Shown here: one piece after another, positions 27,110-36,009 of the stretch
Layout of the letters: each line of letters opens with the position of its first letter
Position numbering within the stretch: position 1 is the stretch's first letter
DNA from: Mucilaginibacter defluvii
GTDB taxonomy: Bacteria; Bacteroidota; Bacteroidia; Sphingobacteriales; Sphingobacteriaceae
NCBI RefSeq assembly: GCF_039543225.1
Contig: NZ_BAABJI010000004.1
Location: forward strand, 620,001-684,000
Length of the DNA: 64,000 nucleotides
Direction of reading: 5' to 3'
Program-made: the position numbers and the translations under genes
The notes under the pieces: generated by a model
What the model was told of the DNA's origin: nothing
Seen by the model: the letters and a program-made list of their open reading frames with translations, nothing else
Database searches by the model: none

Positions 27110-27523
27110 TCATCGTATCAAAACGAATGTACCGACTATGATCAATCCAGCGCCCAGTATTGTTTTCAAATCAACAGACTCTTTTAAAATGACTACAGAT
27201 AACAATATAGCAATTGCTATGCTTAGCTTGTCGATGGGAACGACCTTTGAAACTGGTCCTGTTTCCAAAGCTTTAAAATAGAATATCCAGGATAAACCTG
27301 TAGCAATACCGGAAAACAATAAAAACAGGAGACTATTTTTGGTCAAGGTTTTCAGATCTTTAAATTCTCCGGCAGCCAGAACAATGCTCCAGGAAATGAA
27401 TAATATTACTGTCGTTCGGATTGCAGTAGCCAGGTTTCCACTTACCCCCTTCATTCCCAATTTTGCCAGAACAGCTGTAGCACCGGCAAATAAAGCAGAT
27501 AAAATTGCATAGTATTTCCACAT
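27110..27523 (-). CDS. Single-domain EamA transporter
   Basis: A 137-residue protein with five predicted TM helices, one EamA/DMT unit. It starts MWKYYAILSALFAGATAVLA and contains FSGIATGLSWIFYFKALETG and KLSIAIAILLSVVILKESV. Classical DMT exporters have two such units. Single-unit members are known and work as dimers, so it appears complete. Substrate unknown. It is the only minus-strand gene in its neighbourhood, convergent with the histidine kinase. Confidence 0.85.
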   Translation of the reverse strand: MWKYYAILSALFAGATAVLAKLGMKGVSGNLATAIRTTVILFISWSIVLAAGEFKDLKTLTKNSLLFLLFSGIATGLSWIFYFKALETGPVSKVVPIDKLSIAIAILLSVVILKESVDLKTILGAGLIIVGTFVLIR

Positions 27524-27738
27524 TAGTATTCTTATTTAGAAAATCAATTTCTGCATCAGGCTCATTTACATAGGCTGTTACAGTAACACCAAAGGACAAT
27601 GAGGATTCTGAATTAATTCTGGACAAACCCGGCTTACCCTGGATATTTAACCACATGCAGACAGGGCTTTCTTTTAAACTGCTAATTCAGAATTTCTTCC
27701 AAATCGGGTGTTACCTATGCAGTACAAATTTTCTCTTG

Positions 27739-28437
27739 ATGAAGCCTGTTTTAGTTGCCGTGGTGATGTATTTGTTTTGCATCCAGAGCTTGAAAGCACA
27801 ATCCCCCGACAGTATCCCGCTCCCACAATCGTATAAAACCTTTAGAAAAGGCCTTTATGCCCCAGCTACGCTTATCGTTGCCGGTGTTTTTGCATCCAGT
27901 AGTTTCAAAGGTGCCATAAAAAAGGAAGTGGTAGAAGAACGTAACGAGCATTTTGGACATTTCAGTACCAGTATTGACAACTATTTGCAGTATTCACCCA
28001 TTGCCATCGTATATGCCCTGGATGCAGCCGGGATCAAGGCCAAAACGAATATAGCCGACGGGACTGCAATACTACTCAAAGGTGAGTTAATGATGTTTGG
28101 TACTGTTACTTTACTAAAAAACAGCACACATCAGTTACGTCCTGATGGTTCAACCTATAATTCCTTCCCTTCAGGACATACGGCACAGGCCTTTGCTGCT
28201 GCTACATTTTTAAGTGAAGAGTACAAGGACAGGTATAAGTGGATGCCTTATGCCGCTTACGGTGTTGCCTCAAGTGTGGGCATCTTACGTATGGCCAATA
28301 ACCGGCACTATATCAGTGATGTCCTGGTGGGTGCCGGGATCGGTATTTTGTCTATGAAAGTCGCTTACTGGACACACCAATACCATTGGGGAAAGAAGAA
28401 AAAAAACACTATGGGTTTTAATCCAGAGCTTCCATGA
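27739..28437 (+). CDS. PAP2-family phosphatase, exported
   Basis: About 232 residues from the ATG at 27739. This start gives a signal peptide (MKPVLVAVVMYLFCIQSLKA); the longer frame from 27655 is less likely. The three phosphatase motifs are visible: KNSTHQLRP, FPSGHTAQAF and RMANNRHYISDV (R-x5-H-x3-D). These enzymes hydrolyse lipid phosphates, such as undecaprenyl pyrophosphate or lipid A phosphates, on the outer face of the membrane. It is followed closely by the HD gene and may belong to the regulon of the adjacent two-component system. Confidence 0.9.
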   Translation: MKPVLVAVVMYLFCIQSLKAQSPDSIPLPQSYKTFRKGLYAPATLIVAGVFASSSFKGAIKKEVVEERNEHFGHFSTSIDNYLQYSPIAIVYALDAAGIKAKTNIADGTAILLKGELMMFGTVTLLKNSTHQLRPDGSTYNSFPSGHTAQAFAAATFLSEEYKDRYKWMPYAAYGVASSVGILRMANNRHYISDVLVGAGIGILSMKVAYWTHQYHWGKKKKNTMGFNPELP

Positions 28438-28477
28438 CCTTCTTCCTTTGAAAATAATTCTTATCGTAATTGATCAA

Positions 28478-29083
28478 ATGGATAAACACCGTCTATATCT
28501 CCTTGCAGAAGCAGAAAGTGCCGCAACAACAATATTCTCCGAACAGGTAAAACCGCTTTTTGTCTTTCACAATATTGAACATACCCGGCGGGTTGTAAGA
28601 GCGGCTGGTGAAATAATGACCGGTTATGAGCTTGAGGAATCAGACAGGTTTACTATTCTGCTCTCTGCATGGTTTCATGATACCGGATTTAATGCCGGGT
28701 ACATAAAAAATCATGAAACACAAAGCATAAAAATTGCCACTGATTTTCTGACACAATATCAAGAGTCGGATGATGTTATTAGCCCTGTCACTGCCTGCAT
28801 CGCGGCCACCCGCATGCCACAAAAGCCACTGACCATTCCTGAAATGATCATTTGTGATGCTGATCTCTTTCATTTGGGTACTGACGATTTTCCCGCAATG
28901 ACCGAATTATTAAGACAGGAGTTCCAGCAGTATTTCGGTAAAATATTCCCTAAAGAAGATTGGGACAATCATAATATAGATTTCCTGACAAAGCACAGAT
29001 ATTTTACAACATATTGCCAGACGAAGCTTGAATCCCGAAAGGTAGAGTGGATAAAGGTGCTAGGCCAACAAAGACCGGGATAA
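28478..29083 (+). CDS. HD-domain metal-dependent phosphohydrolase
   Basis: About 201 residues from the ATG at 28478; a TTG 30 bp upstream would lengthen it. The HD motif residues are in FHNIEHTRRVVRAAGEI, LLSAWFHDTGFNAGY (the HD pair) and MIICDADLFHLG. This layout resembles small HD proteins near pppGpp- or nucleotide-hydrolysing enzymes. Substrate is unknown. It starts 40 bp after the PAP2 gene, suggesting co-transcription. Confidence 0.85.
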   Translation: MDKHRLYLLAEAESAATTIFSEQVKPLFVFHNIEHTRRVVRAAGEIMTGYELEESDRFTILLSAWFHDTGFNAGYIKNHETQSIKIATDFLTQYQESDDVISPVTACIAATRMPQKPLTIPEMIICDADLFHLGTDDFPAMTELLRQEFQQYFGKIFPKEDWDNHNIDFLTKHRYFTTYCQTKLESRKVEWIKVLGQQRPG

Positions 29084-29211
29084 GGTAATAATTTTAAGTA
29101 AAAGCACGTGTGCATTCAGGCTTTATTCAGAATCAGGTATAACCTTGCATCTCTATACAGGACAAACATCATGCATAAGTCCACGAACAAACATTAGCCA
29201 ATTAAGATCAA

Positions 29212-31623
29212 ATGAAAAGAAGCATCAGCGCAATAATCATCCTTTTATTAGTTATTACCTGTAAGGTAGAAGCACAAAATTCCAAAGTAACATTATCAGG
29301 CCTGGTAAGAGATACAAAAAACAAATCAGTGTTACCATTCGTAAATATCCGGCTTACAACGAATGACAGCATTTTTGTCGCAGGGACTATTTCCGGCGAA
29401 GACGGCCGGTTTGTTTTGCCTGATATTGGTAGTGGTAATTACAGATTGTCCCTGACTTCCGTCGGATACCAGTCAGGCAGTCAGGAGATACTCGTAGGCC
29501 AGTTGAGCAGTTTCCTGGACCTGGGAAATCTTGAGCTGGTTCCTGATGAGAAAACACTGGCCGAAGTAACCGTAACTGCAAAGCAGGAAATTGTTTCCAA
29601 TAGAATGGATAAAAAGACATTCAATGTAGCGGATAACATAAGCCAGGCAGGAGGATCAGTTCTGGAAGCTATGAAAAATCTTCCCGGTATCACCGCAGGA
29701 CAGGATGGCAAAATACAATTACGCGGAAGTGATAAGGTGATGATCCTGATCGATGGCAAACAGACAGCATTAACTGGTTTTGGCGGGCAAAGCGGGCTGG
29801 ATAATATTGCAGCCTCGGCTATTGAAAAGATCGAGATCATCAATAATCCTTCTTCAAAGTATGATGCAAATGGCAATGCCGGTATTATCAATATCATTTA
29901 TAAAAAGGAGAAAAAAGACGGGTTCAACGGGAAGATCGGATTAACCGGCGGCCTGGGGGCATTGTGGATCAAAAAAGAAAACTACCCAACAATAAGGCCA
30001 CAATACCAGGCTACACCCAAGATCAATCCTTCCCTTTCTTTGAACTACCGGAAAGGCAAGATTAATTTATTCTTCCAGGGGGACGATCTCTATACCAAAA
30101 CGCTCAATAAAAATGAATTCGTGGATAGGTTTTACGACGATGGCGACGTTGTAAAACAACAAACCAAAAGAAACAGGACTACAAATATAGTAACCGTAAA
30201 AACAGGTGCAGACTGGCTCCTGAATAACAACAATACAGTCACTATTTCCGGGCTATTCAGCAGTGAAAAAATTCTTGACCGGGGTGATGAACCTTTCTTT
30301 AACGGAAACCTTTCAGAAAGGAGACGGCTTTGGCAATTCCTCGAAGATGAACTTAAAACAACTGCAACTGCGTCTTTAAGTTGGCAACATAAATTTAAGC
30401 AACCGGGCCGGGTACTTAGTGCAGGTTTTAACTATACTTATCACAGGGAGAATGAGCAATATTTCTTTACCAATATCCTACCCGCTTATACCGGCCTTGA
30501 TTCTTTTAAATTACTATCAGACGAGCATGTTGCAGATCTGAATCTGGATTATGTACACCCGCTGAAGTATGGCCGGTTTGAAACCGGAGTGAAATTTCGT
30601 AGAAGAACAATACCGGTAAATATGCAATTCAAGCCGGGGCTTAACTCACCACTGGATGCAAGCGCTGGCGGTGACGCGAACTATAAAGAAACAATCCCTG
30701 CTATTTACGGCAATTATATTTTTGAGAGCAATAAGTTCGAAGTAGAAGCCGGTTTACGGGTGGAATATGTAAACCTGGATTATTATGTCAATCCCAATCA
30801 TCCTACTTATAAGAGCAGTGGTTATAATTATACCCAGCCCTTCCCTAATCTCAGGCTGGCTTATAAGCTTAATGATAATAACAAATTGTCCCTGTTCTAT
30901 AACCGTCGTGTCGACAGACCCAATGAAGTGGATATAAGGATCTTTCCAAAGTACGATGACGCAGAAATCATTAAAGTGGGCAATCCGGGATTGAAACCCC
31001 AATTTACGAACACCTTTGAATTCGGCTATAAAACCAACTGGAATGAAGGTTATTTATTTTCTGCGCTATATCATAAGCGAATGGATGCAACCATTACCCG
31101 CATAGGTAGTGTTGTGCCCGGAAGCGACATCATATACAATATCTTTCAGAATGCGGGTAAAAGCTATAATAGTGGTGTGGAGTTGATGGTTTCTCAAAAG
31201 GTAAGCCCCTGGATGACCCTGAACCTGAATCTCAATGGGTACCAAAACATCATTGATTCCTTTACGGTAGTAAATCAATATCCTGTTGGGAATGTATTTA
31301 CAGCGTCCAAAGAAGATATATTTTCAGGAAACGTCAAACTTAACGGACTATTTCATTTTGGGAAACTTCTGGATGCCCAGCTTACAGCAATTTACCAGGC
31401 ACCGGACCTGGTGCCCCAGGGTAAGACATTTTCACGTTTCTCTATCGATATCGGTGTAAAGAAGGGAATTCAGAAAGGAAAAGGGGAATTGTTTTTAAAC
31501 GCAACGGATATTGCCAACACACTTAATCTGAAGAAGGAGGTTCGCGGTAACGGGTTCCGGTATATAAGTACCGATTACTATGAAACACAGGTTTTCAGGT
31601 TGGGCTATAGCTATAAATTTTAA
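29212..31623 (+). CDS. TonB-dependent receptor, OMP_b-brl_3 type
   Basis: An 803-residue outer-membrane protein. Signal peptide 1-21; carboxypeptidase-regulatory-like domain about 25-110 (LSGLVRDTKNKSVLPFVNIR). The plug has AMKNLPGITAGQDGKIQLRG and IEIINNPSSKYDANGNAGII. The barrel ends VFRLGYSYKF with a terminal Phe. This subtype is common in Bacteroidota and often lies beside two-component systems; its substrates are usually unknown. The position after kinase, PAP2 and HD genes suggests a joint envelope-stress or lipid-related role, which is inference. Confidence 0.92.
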   Translation: MKRSISAIIILLLVITCKVEAQNSKVTLSGLVRDTKNKSVLPFVNIRLTTNDSIFVAGTISGEDGRFVLPDIGSGNYRLSLTSVGYQSGSQEILVGQLSSFLDLGNLELVPDEKTLAEVTVTAKQEIVSNRMDKKTFNVADNISQAGGSVLEAMKNLPGITAGQDGKIQLRGSDKVMILIDGKQTALTGFGGQSGLDNIAASAIEKIEIINNPSSKYDANGNAGIINIIYKKEKKDGFNGKIGLTGGLGALWIKKENYPTIRPQYQATPKINPSLSLNYRKGKINLFFQGDDLYTKTLNKNEFVDRFYDDGDVVKQQTKRNRTTNIVTVKTGADWLLNNNNTVTISGLFSSEKILDRGDEPFFNGNLSERRRLWQFLEDELKTTATASLSWQHKFKQPGRVLSAGFNYTYHRENEQYFFTNILPAYTGLDSFKLLSDEHVADLNLDYVHPLKYGRFETGVKFRRRTIPVNMQFKPGLNSPLDASAGGDANYKETIPAIYGNYIFESNKFEVEAGLRVEYVNLDYYVNPNHPTYKSSGYNYTQPFPNLRLAYKLNDNNKLSLFYNRRVDRPNEVDIRIFPKYDDAEIIKVGNPGLKPQFTNTFEFGYKTNWNEGYLFSALYHKRMDATITRIGSVVPGSDIIYNIFQNAGKSYNSGVELMVSQKVSPWMTLNLNLNGYQNIIDSFTVVNQYPVGNVFTASKEDIFSGNVKLNGLFHFGKLLDAQLTAIYQAPDLVPQGKTFSRFSIDIGVKKGIQKGKGELFLNATDIANTLNLKKEVRGNGFRYISTDYYETQVFRLGYSYKF

Positions 31624-31841
31624 ATCCTAAGTGCTGCTTGCTTTCTTTACAGTTGTGTATCAGATACACGCTTGAAAGCCCGCTGACTCCACAATAAAAC
31701 GTTTTCTTTATGATATGAGAAGCAGGTTTAAATACCGTCTATTAATCAATAATTAACGTAACCGTTTTCATTATTTTATTCGTATAATATTTTGTTTTGT
31801 ATCGCAGGTCATAAGGCCTGTTTTACACTAACTATATTATT

Positions 31842-32018
31842 ATGCAAAACAATTTTGATTATGATGAAGTCACCTCAAAGGCTTACACTTATCTTCAGAA
31901 CAATTTTTCTTACAGCGATGTCACTCTTTATCGCTACAGAAGTCGATGGCTTCTCGTCAAAGATTACATGGAGGATCATGGTCTTGAACTCCTAAGCCCT
32001 GCGGTTTGTAAAAACTAA
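31842..32018 (+). pseudogene. Probable stump of a tyrosine recombinase (N-terminal SAM-like domain)
   Basis: A 58-codon frame starting MQNNFDYDEVTSKAYTYLQN. It continues with FSYSDVTLYRYRSRWLLVKD and YMEDHGLELLSPAVCKN. The pattern of a helix ending in 'S-x-x-T-x-x-x-Y-x-x-x-W' is that of the core-binding N-terminal domain of phage-type integrases. No catalytic domain follows; a stop comes at 32016. It may be a remnant of an older integration at the island's left side, or a small DNA-binding protein in its own right. About 200 bp of featureless AT-rich DNA precede it. Confidence 0.5.
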
Positions 32019-32090
32019 TTTTTACTGGAGGTAACTGAGAGGTTAGTGAATAAAAATGGCAATTATATAGCAATATCTATAGCAGCACTT

Positions 32091-32999
32091 TTACAGCCTC
32101 GGTCCTTTTCTTTTTAAACCAAGTGAAGTCGTCAGGCCAACACTTCTTTTAAACTGTTCTATTTCTTTTACCGATGCTTTCCGGCTTGTCATCATAGTAA
32201 GCACCTCGCTTCTGCGCTGCTCGAAGTGAATCTTCAATTTATCCGGCCAAGCCCGTACCAGTTCTTCTTGATAAACTTTTAATGGGTCTGCAGGATTATG
32301 TGCAACAAGGTTTACTCCTTCTACATTATCTATTCCTGAGACTACTACCGACCGACAAAAAATATCAAGGTTATCATATAAACCTGCATTCTGTACGCGC
32401 CTGAGTGCAAATGGTATTGACATATAGCGAATATCATGATCATACAACGATACCTTACGGCCAAAGCCTGTTGCGGCAAGCGCTTCCTCATAACGATACT
32501 GTATTCCTAAACGGCTCAAGCGCTCATGGACAGCAAGCAGAAAAATATCTACCTGATAACCGTTTTGTTTTGCGTGACTAATAGTAGCATTAAGCTGATC
32601 CCCTGACCTGAAAGTGGTTTCAAGAATGTAATTAAGCTTGTGATCAAGGCAATATTTACAAAGTTCATCATTCCATCTTTGCGCATATTCTGCGGTTAGA
32701 GAGGCATAGTCATCCGGATGAAATTGCTTAATATCTTTAGAAAACGGGTGAACATCGCGGAAGTTATCTGCATTGCATAAAACGGCATTTTTTGATAATT
32801 TTAGTTCTGCGTGTTTCTGTAATTCTGTTTTCCCGGCTCCAGGTTGTGCACCAATGATTATTAATGTTGGAACTTCAGCAGGTGTTACACCCAACGTATG
32901 CGCTTTGATAATACCATGAAAAAGTTTTTGAAAAGCTTTATCGGTTAACGCAAACTTTTCTTTTAGCTTATTCAGATAAAAATCATCAATCAAACTCAT
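32091..32999 (-). CDS. Zeta-toxin family kinase
   Basis: A 302-residue protein with a P-loop in IIIGAQPGAGKTELQKHAEL (about 47-66) followed by a conserved acidic segment (LCNADNFRDVHP). LNYILETTFRSGDQLNATIS and QVDIFLLAVHERLSRLGIQY are typical of zeta/PezT kinases. Zeta toxins phosphorylate UDP-N-acetylglucosamine and block cell-wall synthesis. The start overlaps the upstream gene by 4 nt (ATGA), as in toxin-antitoxin pairs. A role in stabilizing the island is likely. Confidence 0.88.
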   Translation of the reverse strand: MSLIDDFYLNKLKEKFALTDKAFQKLFHGIIKAHTLGVTPAEVPTLIIIGAQPGAGKTELQKHAELKLSKNAVLCNADNFRDVHPFSKDIKQFHPDDYASLTAEYAQRWNDELCKYCLDHKLNYILETTFRSGDQLNATISHAKQNGYQVDIFLLAVHERLSRLGIQYRYEEALAATGFGRKVSLYDHDIRYMSIPFALRRVQNAGLYDNLDIFCRSVVVSGIDNVEGVNLVAHNPADPLKVYQEELVRAWPDKLKIHFEQRRSEVLTMMTSRKASVKEIEQFKRSVGLTTSLGLKRKGPRL

Positions 33000-33370
33000 G
33001 CAGCGGCATCTATTTCTCTTAGAATTGGTGCATACTTATTAATGATCTCCTGCATCCTTCCTAAGCTCTTAAAATTCTCAGGTTCTTTATTAATTGCCTG
33101 AACTTCGTGCAGGAGCAGGTTTATTTTCTGCAGGTGCAGTTGATCGGGAAAAGGCTTTTGAGATTCTTTAAATTCCTCACGGATTGTATAGGCAATCAGC
33201 TCGTTTAAAATCGCATTGGTAGTTTCTGTAAGCCCATACCAGTCAAGGGAATTTTCGGTTGATTCAGATGGTTCCAGTTTTAGTTTCTGTTCGATTTCCA
33301 GCCAGTCCTTATAATCCAGTACAACAGAAACAGGTACGCCCGACTGATTTTTGATTATTTGCGCATTCAT
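32996..33370 (-). CDS. Probable antitoxin partner of the zeta-type toxin
   Basis: About 124 residues from the ATG at 33370. A longer frame begins at 33394, but MNAQIIKNQSGVPVSVVLDY is the typical opening. The start resembles a Phd/YefM-type DNA-binding fold, and the rest is helical (LHLQKINLLLHEVQAINKEP). It lies directly upstream of the toxin with a 4-nt overlap. It probably neutralizes the kinase and represses the operon. It does not look like the classical epsilon antitoxin. Confidence 0.7.
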   Translation of the reverse strand: MNAQIIKNQSGVPVSVVLDYKDWLEIEQKLKLEPSESTENSLDWYGLTETTNAILNELIAYTIREEFKESQKPFPDQLHLQKINLLLHEVQAINKEPENFKSLGRMQEIINKYAPILREIDAAA

Positions 33371-33445
33371 AATTCTATACTTTAACCCGCTCACACGGTG
33401 TATTCAAAAATACCAAAATTCAAGACCAATTCAAAGCCAAATGAA

Positions 33446-33484
33446 AAAATGTTTTGATATTAATTTTTATAAACAAAACATTTT
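33446..33484. promoter_or_regulatory. Inverted-repeat operator, copy 1 (before the primase)
   Basis: AAAATGTTTT (33446-33455) and AAAACATTTT (33475-33484) are perfect arms around a 19-bp spacer starting GATATT. It lies in the divergent region between the antitoxin and primase genes. The same arms with the same 19-bp spacing recur at 51048-51086 before the recombinase unit, suggesting one element-encoded regulator. Confidence 0.7.
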
Positions 33485-33552
33485 ATTAACTTAGTAATTG
33501 ATAGCTGGTGCTCTGATAAGCAAAGAATAGTGTGTGCTCGAAAAATGTGGTG

Positions 33553-34488
33553 ATGATGAAAACAATAAATTGTGATGAAGCGAAAGCACTTGATATGGTA
33601 TTATACCTGTCCTTACTTGGACATGAGCCGCAGCGGGTAAGACACCCGGCTTATTGGTTCTGCTCCCCGTTCCGCCAGGAGAAAACAGCCTCCTTTAAGG
33701 TTGACAGAATTAAGAATTTGTGGTACGACCACGGCACCGGTAAGGGTGGCGATCTAATTAATTTTGGTATTACCTATTACAATTGTACTGTCTCGCAATT
33801 GCTACAAAAACTTACTACGCAGGTTAATGATTTCTCTTTTCACCAGCACCAAAATAAAGCAATCTTACCGGCAGAAAAAAGCTTCCTTTCAGAAGCTGAA
33901 AACAGTACAGATAGCCGTATTCTTATCCTGAAAACACGACCTATCCAGCAACCGGATTTAATTCGGTATGCGGCAGAAAGATACATATCGCTGGCCGTCT
34001 GCGGCCGTTATTGCAAGGAGGTGGATTTTCAATTATACGGCAGGAAAAATACCGCTATTGGCTTCCCCAATAACGCGGGTGGATATGAGTTGAGAAATGC
34101 TCATTTCAAGGGTAGCAGTTCTCCAAAGGACATCAGTTTTATTGATGAAGGAGCAACATCCCTGACGGTATTTGAAGGATTTTTTAATTACCTCTCTTTG
34201 CTTGAAATAAACGCTTCAAAGACGCTTCCACTGACAAATTTTCTGGTGTTAAACAGCCTTGCTTTCTTAGAGAGAGCAAAGCCGTTAATGGATAAACACG
34301 CGCAGGTTTTTCTGTACCTGGACAATGATAACAGTGGTATAAAAGCTACACAGCAGTTAGTGGTAAATGACAACAAAAAGTACAAAGATTTAAGCGCAGT
34401 CTATGACGGTTTAAAGGATTTGAACGAGTGGCTTAAAAGGCAGCCGCCACGCTTGAAAAAGGGCCTCGGAGTTAGGAGGAGTTTTTAG
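33553..34488 (+). CDS. CHC2 zinc-finger/toprim primase of a mobile element
   Basis: About 311 residues from the first ATG at 33553; a GTG at 33532 is also open. The N-terminal zinc-finger-like part includes PAYWFCSPFRQEKTASFKVD and NLWYDHGTGKGGDLINFGIT, close to DnaG-type CHC2 domains. The toprim part includes LTVFEGFFNYLSLLEINASK and AQVFLYLDNDNSGIKATQQL, with the E and DxD residues. It would prime DNA synthesis after transfer. It is preceded by operator copy 1 and followed by the oriT candidate. Confidence 0.85.
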   Translation: MMKTINCDEAKALDMVLYLSLLGHEPQRVRHPAYWFCSPFRQEKTASFKVDRIKNLWYDHGTGKGGDLINFGITYYNCTVSQLLQKLTTQVNDFSFHQHQNKAILPAEKSFLSEAENSTDSRILILKTRPIQQPDLIRYAAERYISLAVCGRYCKEVDFQLYGRKNTAIGFPNNAGGYELRNAHFKGSSSPKDISFIDEGATSLTVFEGFFNYLSLLEINASKTLPLTNFLVLNSLAFLERAKPLMDKHAQVFLYLDNDNSGIKATQQLVVNDNKKYKDLSAVYDGLKDLNEWLKRQPPRLKKGLGVRRSF

Positions 34489-34499
34489 AGTTCAGGTAG

Positions 34500-34558
34500 C
34501 CAGCTATGTTTTGGTTTAACCAAAACGCTGGCCCTAATCCGCCTTAGGGCGGATTAGG
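34500..34558. other. Candidate origin of transfer (oriT) with two perfect hairpins
   Basis: First hairpin: CCAGC (34500-34504), a TAT bulge, then GTTTTGGTT (34508-34516), one T, AACCAAAAC (34518-34526) and GCTGG (34527-34531). Second hairpin: CCTAATCCGCC (34533-34543), TTAG loop, GGCGGATTAGG (34548-34558). They lie 47 bp upstream of mobC, a usual place for oriT. The second hairpin is followed by a T run and may double as the primase terminator. Confidence 0.6.
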
Positions 34559-34605
34559 TAGATTTTTTTCATGCTATCGCATTCAAAAAGTAAAGTGAGA
34601 AAGAT

Positions 34606-34986
34606 ATGGAGCAGCAGGAAACTATTTTTAAGAATAAGGGCGGGCGTCCAAAAAAGGAGGTCAAGCGGAACATTTTTTTAGCGCTTAAATGCTCCGCCGC
34701 TGAACGGCAATTGATAGTCGAAAAAGCAAAAAGTGTCGGCCTGTCGATCTCTGAATATCTCCGCGAGATGGCACTAGGAGGAAAGATTGACATACGCAAA
34801 AAAGCGTTTCCGCAGGAAATTTTAAACTTCACAGCAACGCTCAATCACCTTGCAGCAAACTTGAATCAGCTTGCAAAAAAACGTAATGGTATTGATGAGC
34901 TAAGTGTCATCGAGCGGGCGGAGCTAAAGCTGCAATCAGGTCAGCTTCAGGCGCTGGCAATGGATATTAAAACCTTCCTGCAATGA
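34606..34986 (+). CDS. mobC: MobC-type relaxosome accessory protein
   Basis: A 126-residue protein. It has the ribbon-helix-helix-like start KNKGGRPKKEVKRNIFLALK and CSAAERQLIVEKAKSVGLSI. The motif LSISEYLREMALGGKI and the middle LNHLAANLNQLAKKRN are typical of MobC. It would bind oriT and help the relaxase nick. The stop overlaps the relaxase start by 4 nt (ATGA). The first hairpins upstream fit its binding region. Confidence 0.92.
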   Translation: MEQQETIFKNKGGRPKKEVKRNIFLALKCSAAERQLIVEKAKSVGLSISEYLREMALGGKIDIRKKAFPQEILNFTATLNHLAANLNQLAKKRNGIDELSVIERAELKLQSGQLQALAMDIKTFLQ

Positions 34987-35993
34987 TAGGCCATGTATCA
35001 ATCGGCGCATCCTTTTATCATCTCATTCGTTACGTACTGGAAGATAAAAAAGAGTTGTCGGAGGAACAGAAAAAGTCGTTGTCTTTACAGGATGGGGTAA
35101 AGCATCGGGGCCGCGCGGAAGTACTGGAATATAACCGCTGTTTTGGTGATAAAAATGAGCTCACCAAACAGTTCAATGACGTACAGAAACTCAGCCGCAG
35201 GGTGGAAAAACCAGTCTTACATTTATCGCTGCGGTTGGCACCAGGCGAACAATTAAACCGTGCACAACTCGCCGAGATCGGTCAGGCTTGTGCGGCAGAA
35301 TTCGGTATAGCTGACCACCAGTATATCTGCGTATTACACAAGGACACAAAAGAGCAGCACATTCATATTGCTGCCAACCGGGTGGGCTTTGATGGCAGGG
35401 CTGTATCAGACAGCAATAATTACCGGCGCATGGCTGCATTCTGCCGCAGGATGGAAAACCGGTACAGCCTTCAGAAAGTATTAAGCCCCCGGGCATTTTT
35501 ACCGGCGGAGCAACGCAGCTTACCACGCCACGATAAACGCAAAGAAAAATTGCGCCAAGATATCAGCCATATCCTATCAGGAGTAAACAGCTACGCAGAC
35601 TTTGAGCAACGGATGAAAGCATGCGGTTATCAGCTCATCAAAGGAAGAGGCATATCATTTATGGACGACAAAAAAGTTAAAGTAAAAGGCAGCGAGGTAG
35701 GTTTTTCGTTGGCGAAAATTGAAAAGATCCTTGCGTTGCAGCAAGAACTATCCAAAGTAAAGACGACCCAACAATTGCCTGCAAATGTACCTGTCACTAT
35801 TTCTGACGGGCGGATATATGCACCTGATAGAAGTACAGGGCAACCCTTGCAGGAAATAAAGTCTGCTTCACAGCACCATCTCGAGCGGTTACTGGAAATA
35901 CTGCTCAAACCGGAGCAGGATGATGGGAACTACAATTACGACCTGCAACGCGCAATGAAGAAAAAGAAAAAGAGAAAATACCTCGGTCATTAA
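34983..35993 (+). CDS. Relaxase/mobilization nuclease
   Basis: A 336-residue MobP-like relaxase. The N-terminus MIGHVSIGASFYHLIRYVLE is typical of Bacteroidota mobilization proteins. The metal-binding motif is HIHIAANRVGFDG (HxHxxxN). An upstream RVEKPVLHLSLRLAPGEQL gives the first His. A Tyr in the 'LEYNRCFG' segment near 48 may be the nicking residue, but this is not certain. The C-terminus is Lys-rich (KKKKKRKY). It nicks oriT and leads the strand into a helper's channel. Confidence 0.92.
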   Translation: MIGHVSIGASFYHLIRYVLEDKKELSEEQKKSLSLQDGVKHRGRAEVLEYNRCFGDKNELTKQFNDVQKLSRRVEKPVLHLSLRLAPGEQLNRAQLAEIGQACAAEFGIADHQYICVLHKDTKEQHIHIAANRVGFDGRAVSDSNNYRRMAAFCRRMENRYSLQKVLSPRAFLPAEQRSLPRHDKRKEKLRQDISHILSGVNSYADFEQRMKACGYQLIKGRGISFMDDKKVKVKGSEVGFSLAKIEKILALQQELSKVKTTQQLPANVPVTISDGRIYAPDRSTGQPLQEIKSASQHHLERLLEILLKPEQDDGNYNYDLQRAMKKKKKRKYLGH

Positions 35994-36009
35994 ATCCAAA
36001 CAGAAAACT

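Noticed and set aside
27060..27720. A similar stretch 'taattcagaattt' near 27,060 and 27,684 looked like a direct repeat flanking the EamA gene.
   Set aside because: The match is short and the surrounding sequence diverges at once, so insertion of EamA cannot be supported.
33421..33552. Possible CRISPR-like repeats in the AT-rich region before the primase.
   Set aside because: Only one inverted repeat is present; no regular spacing or spacers. No CRISPR array was seen anywhere in the window.
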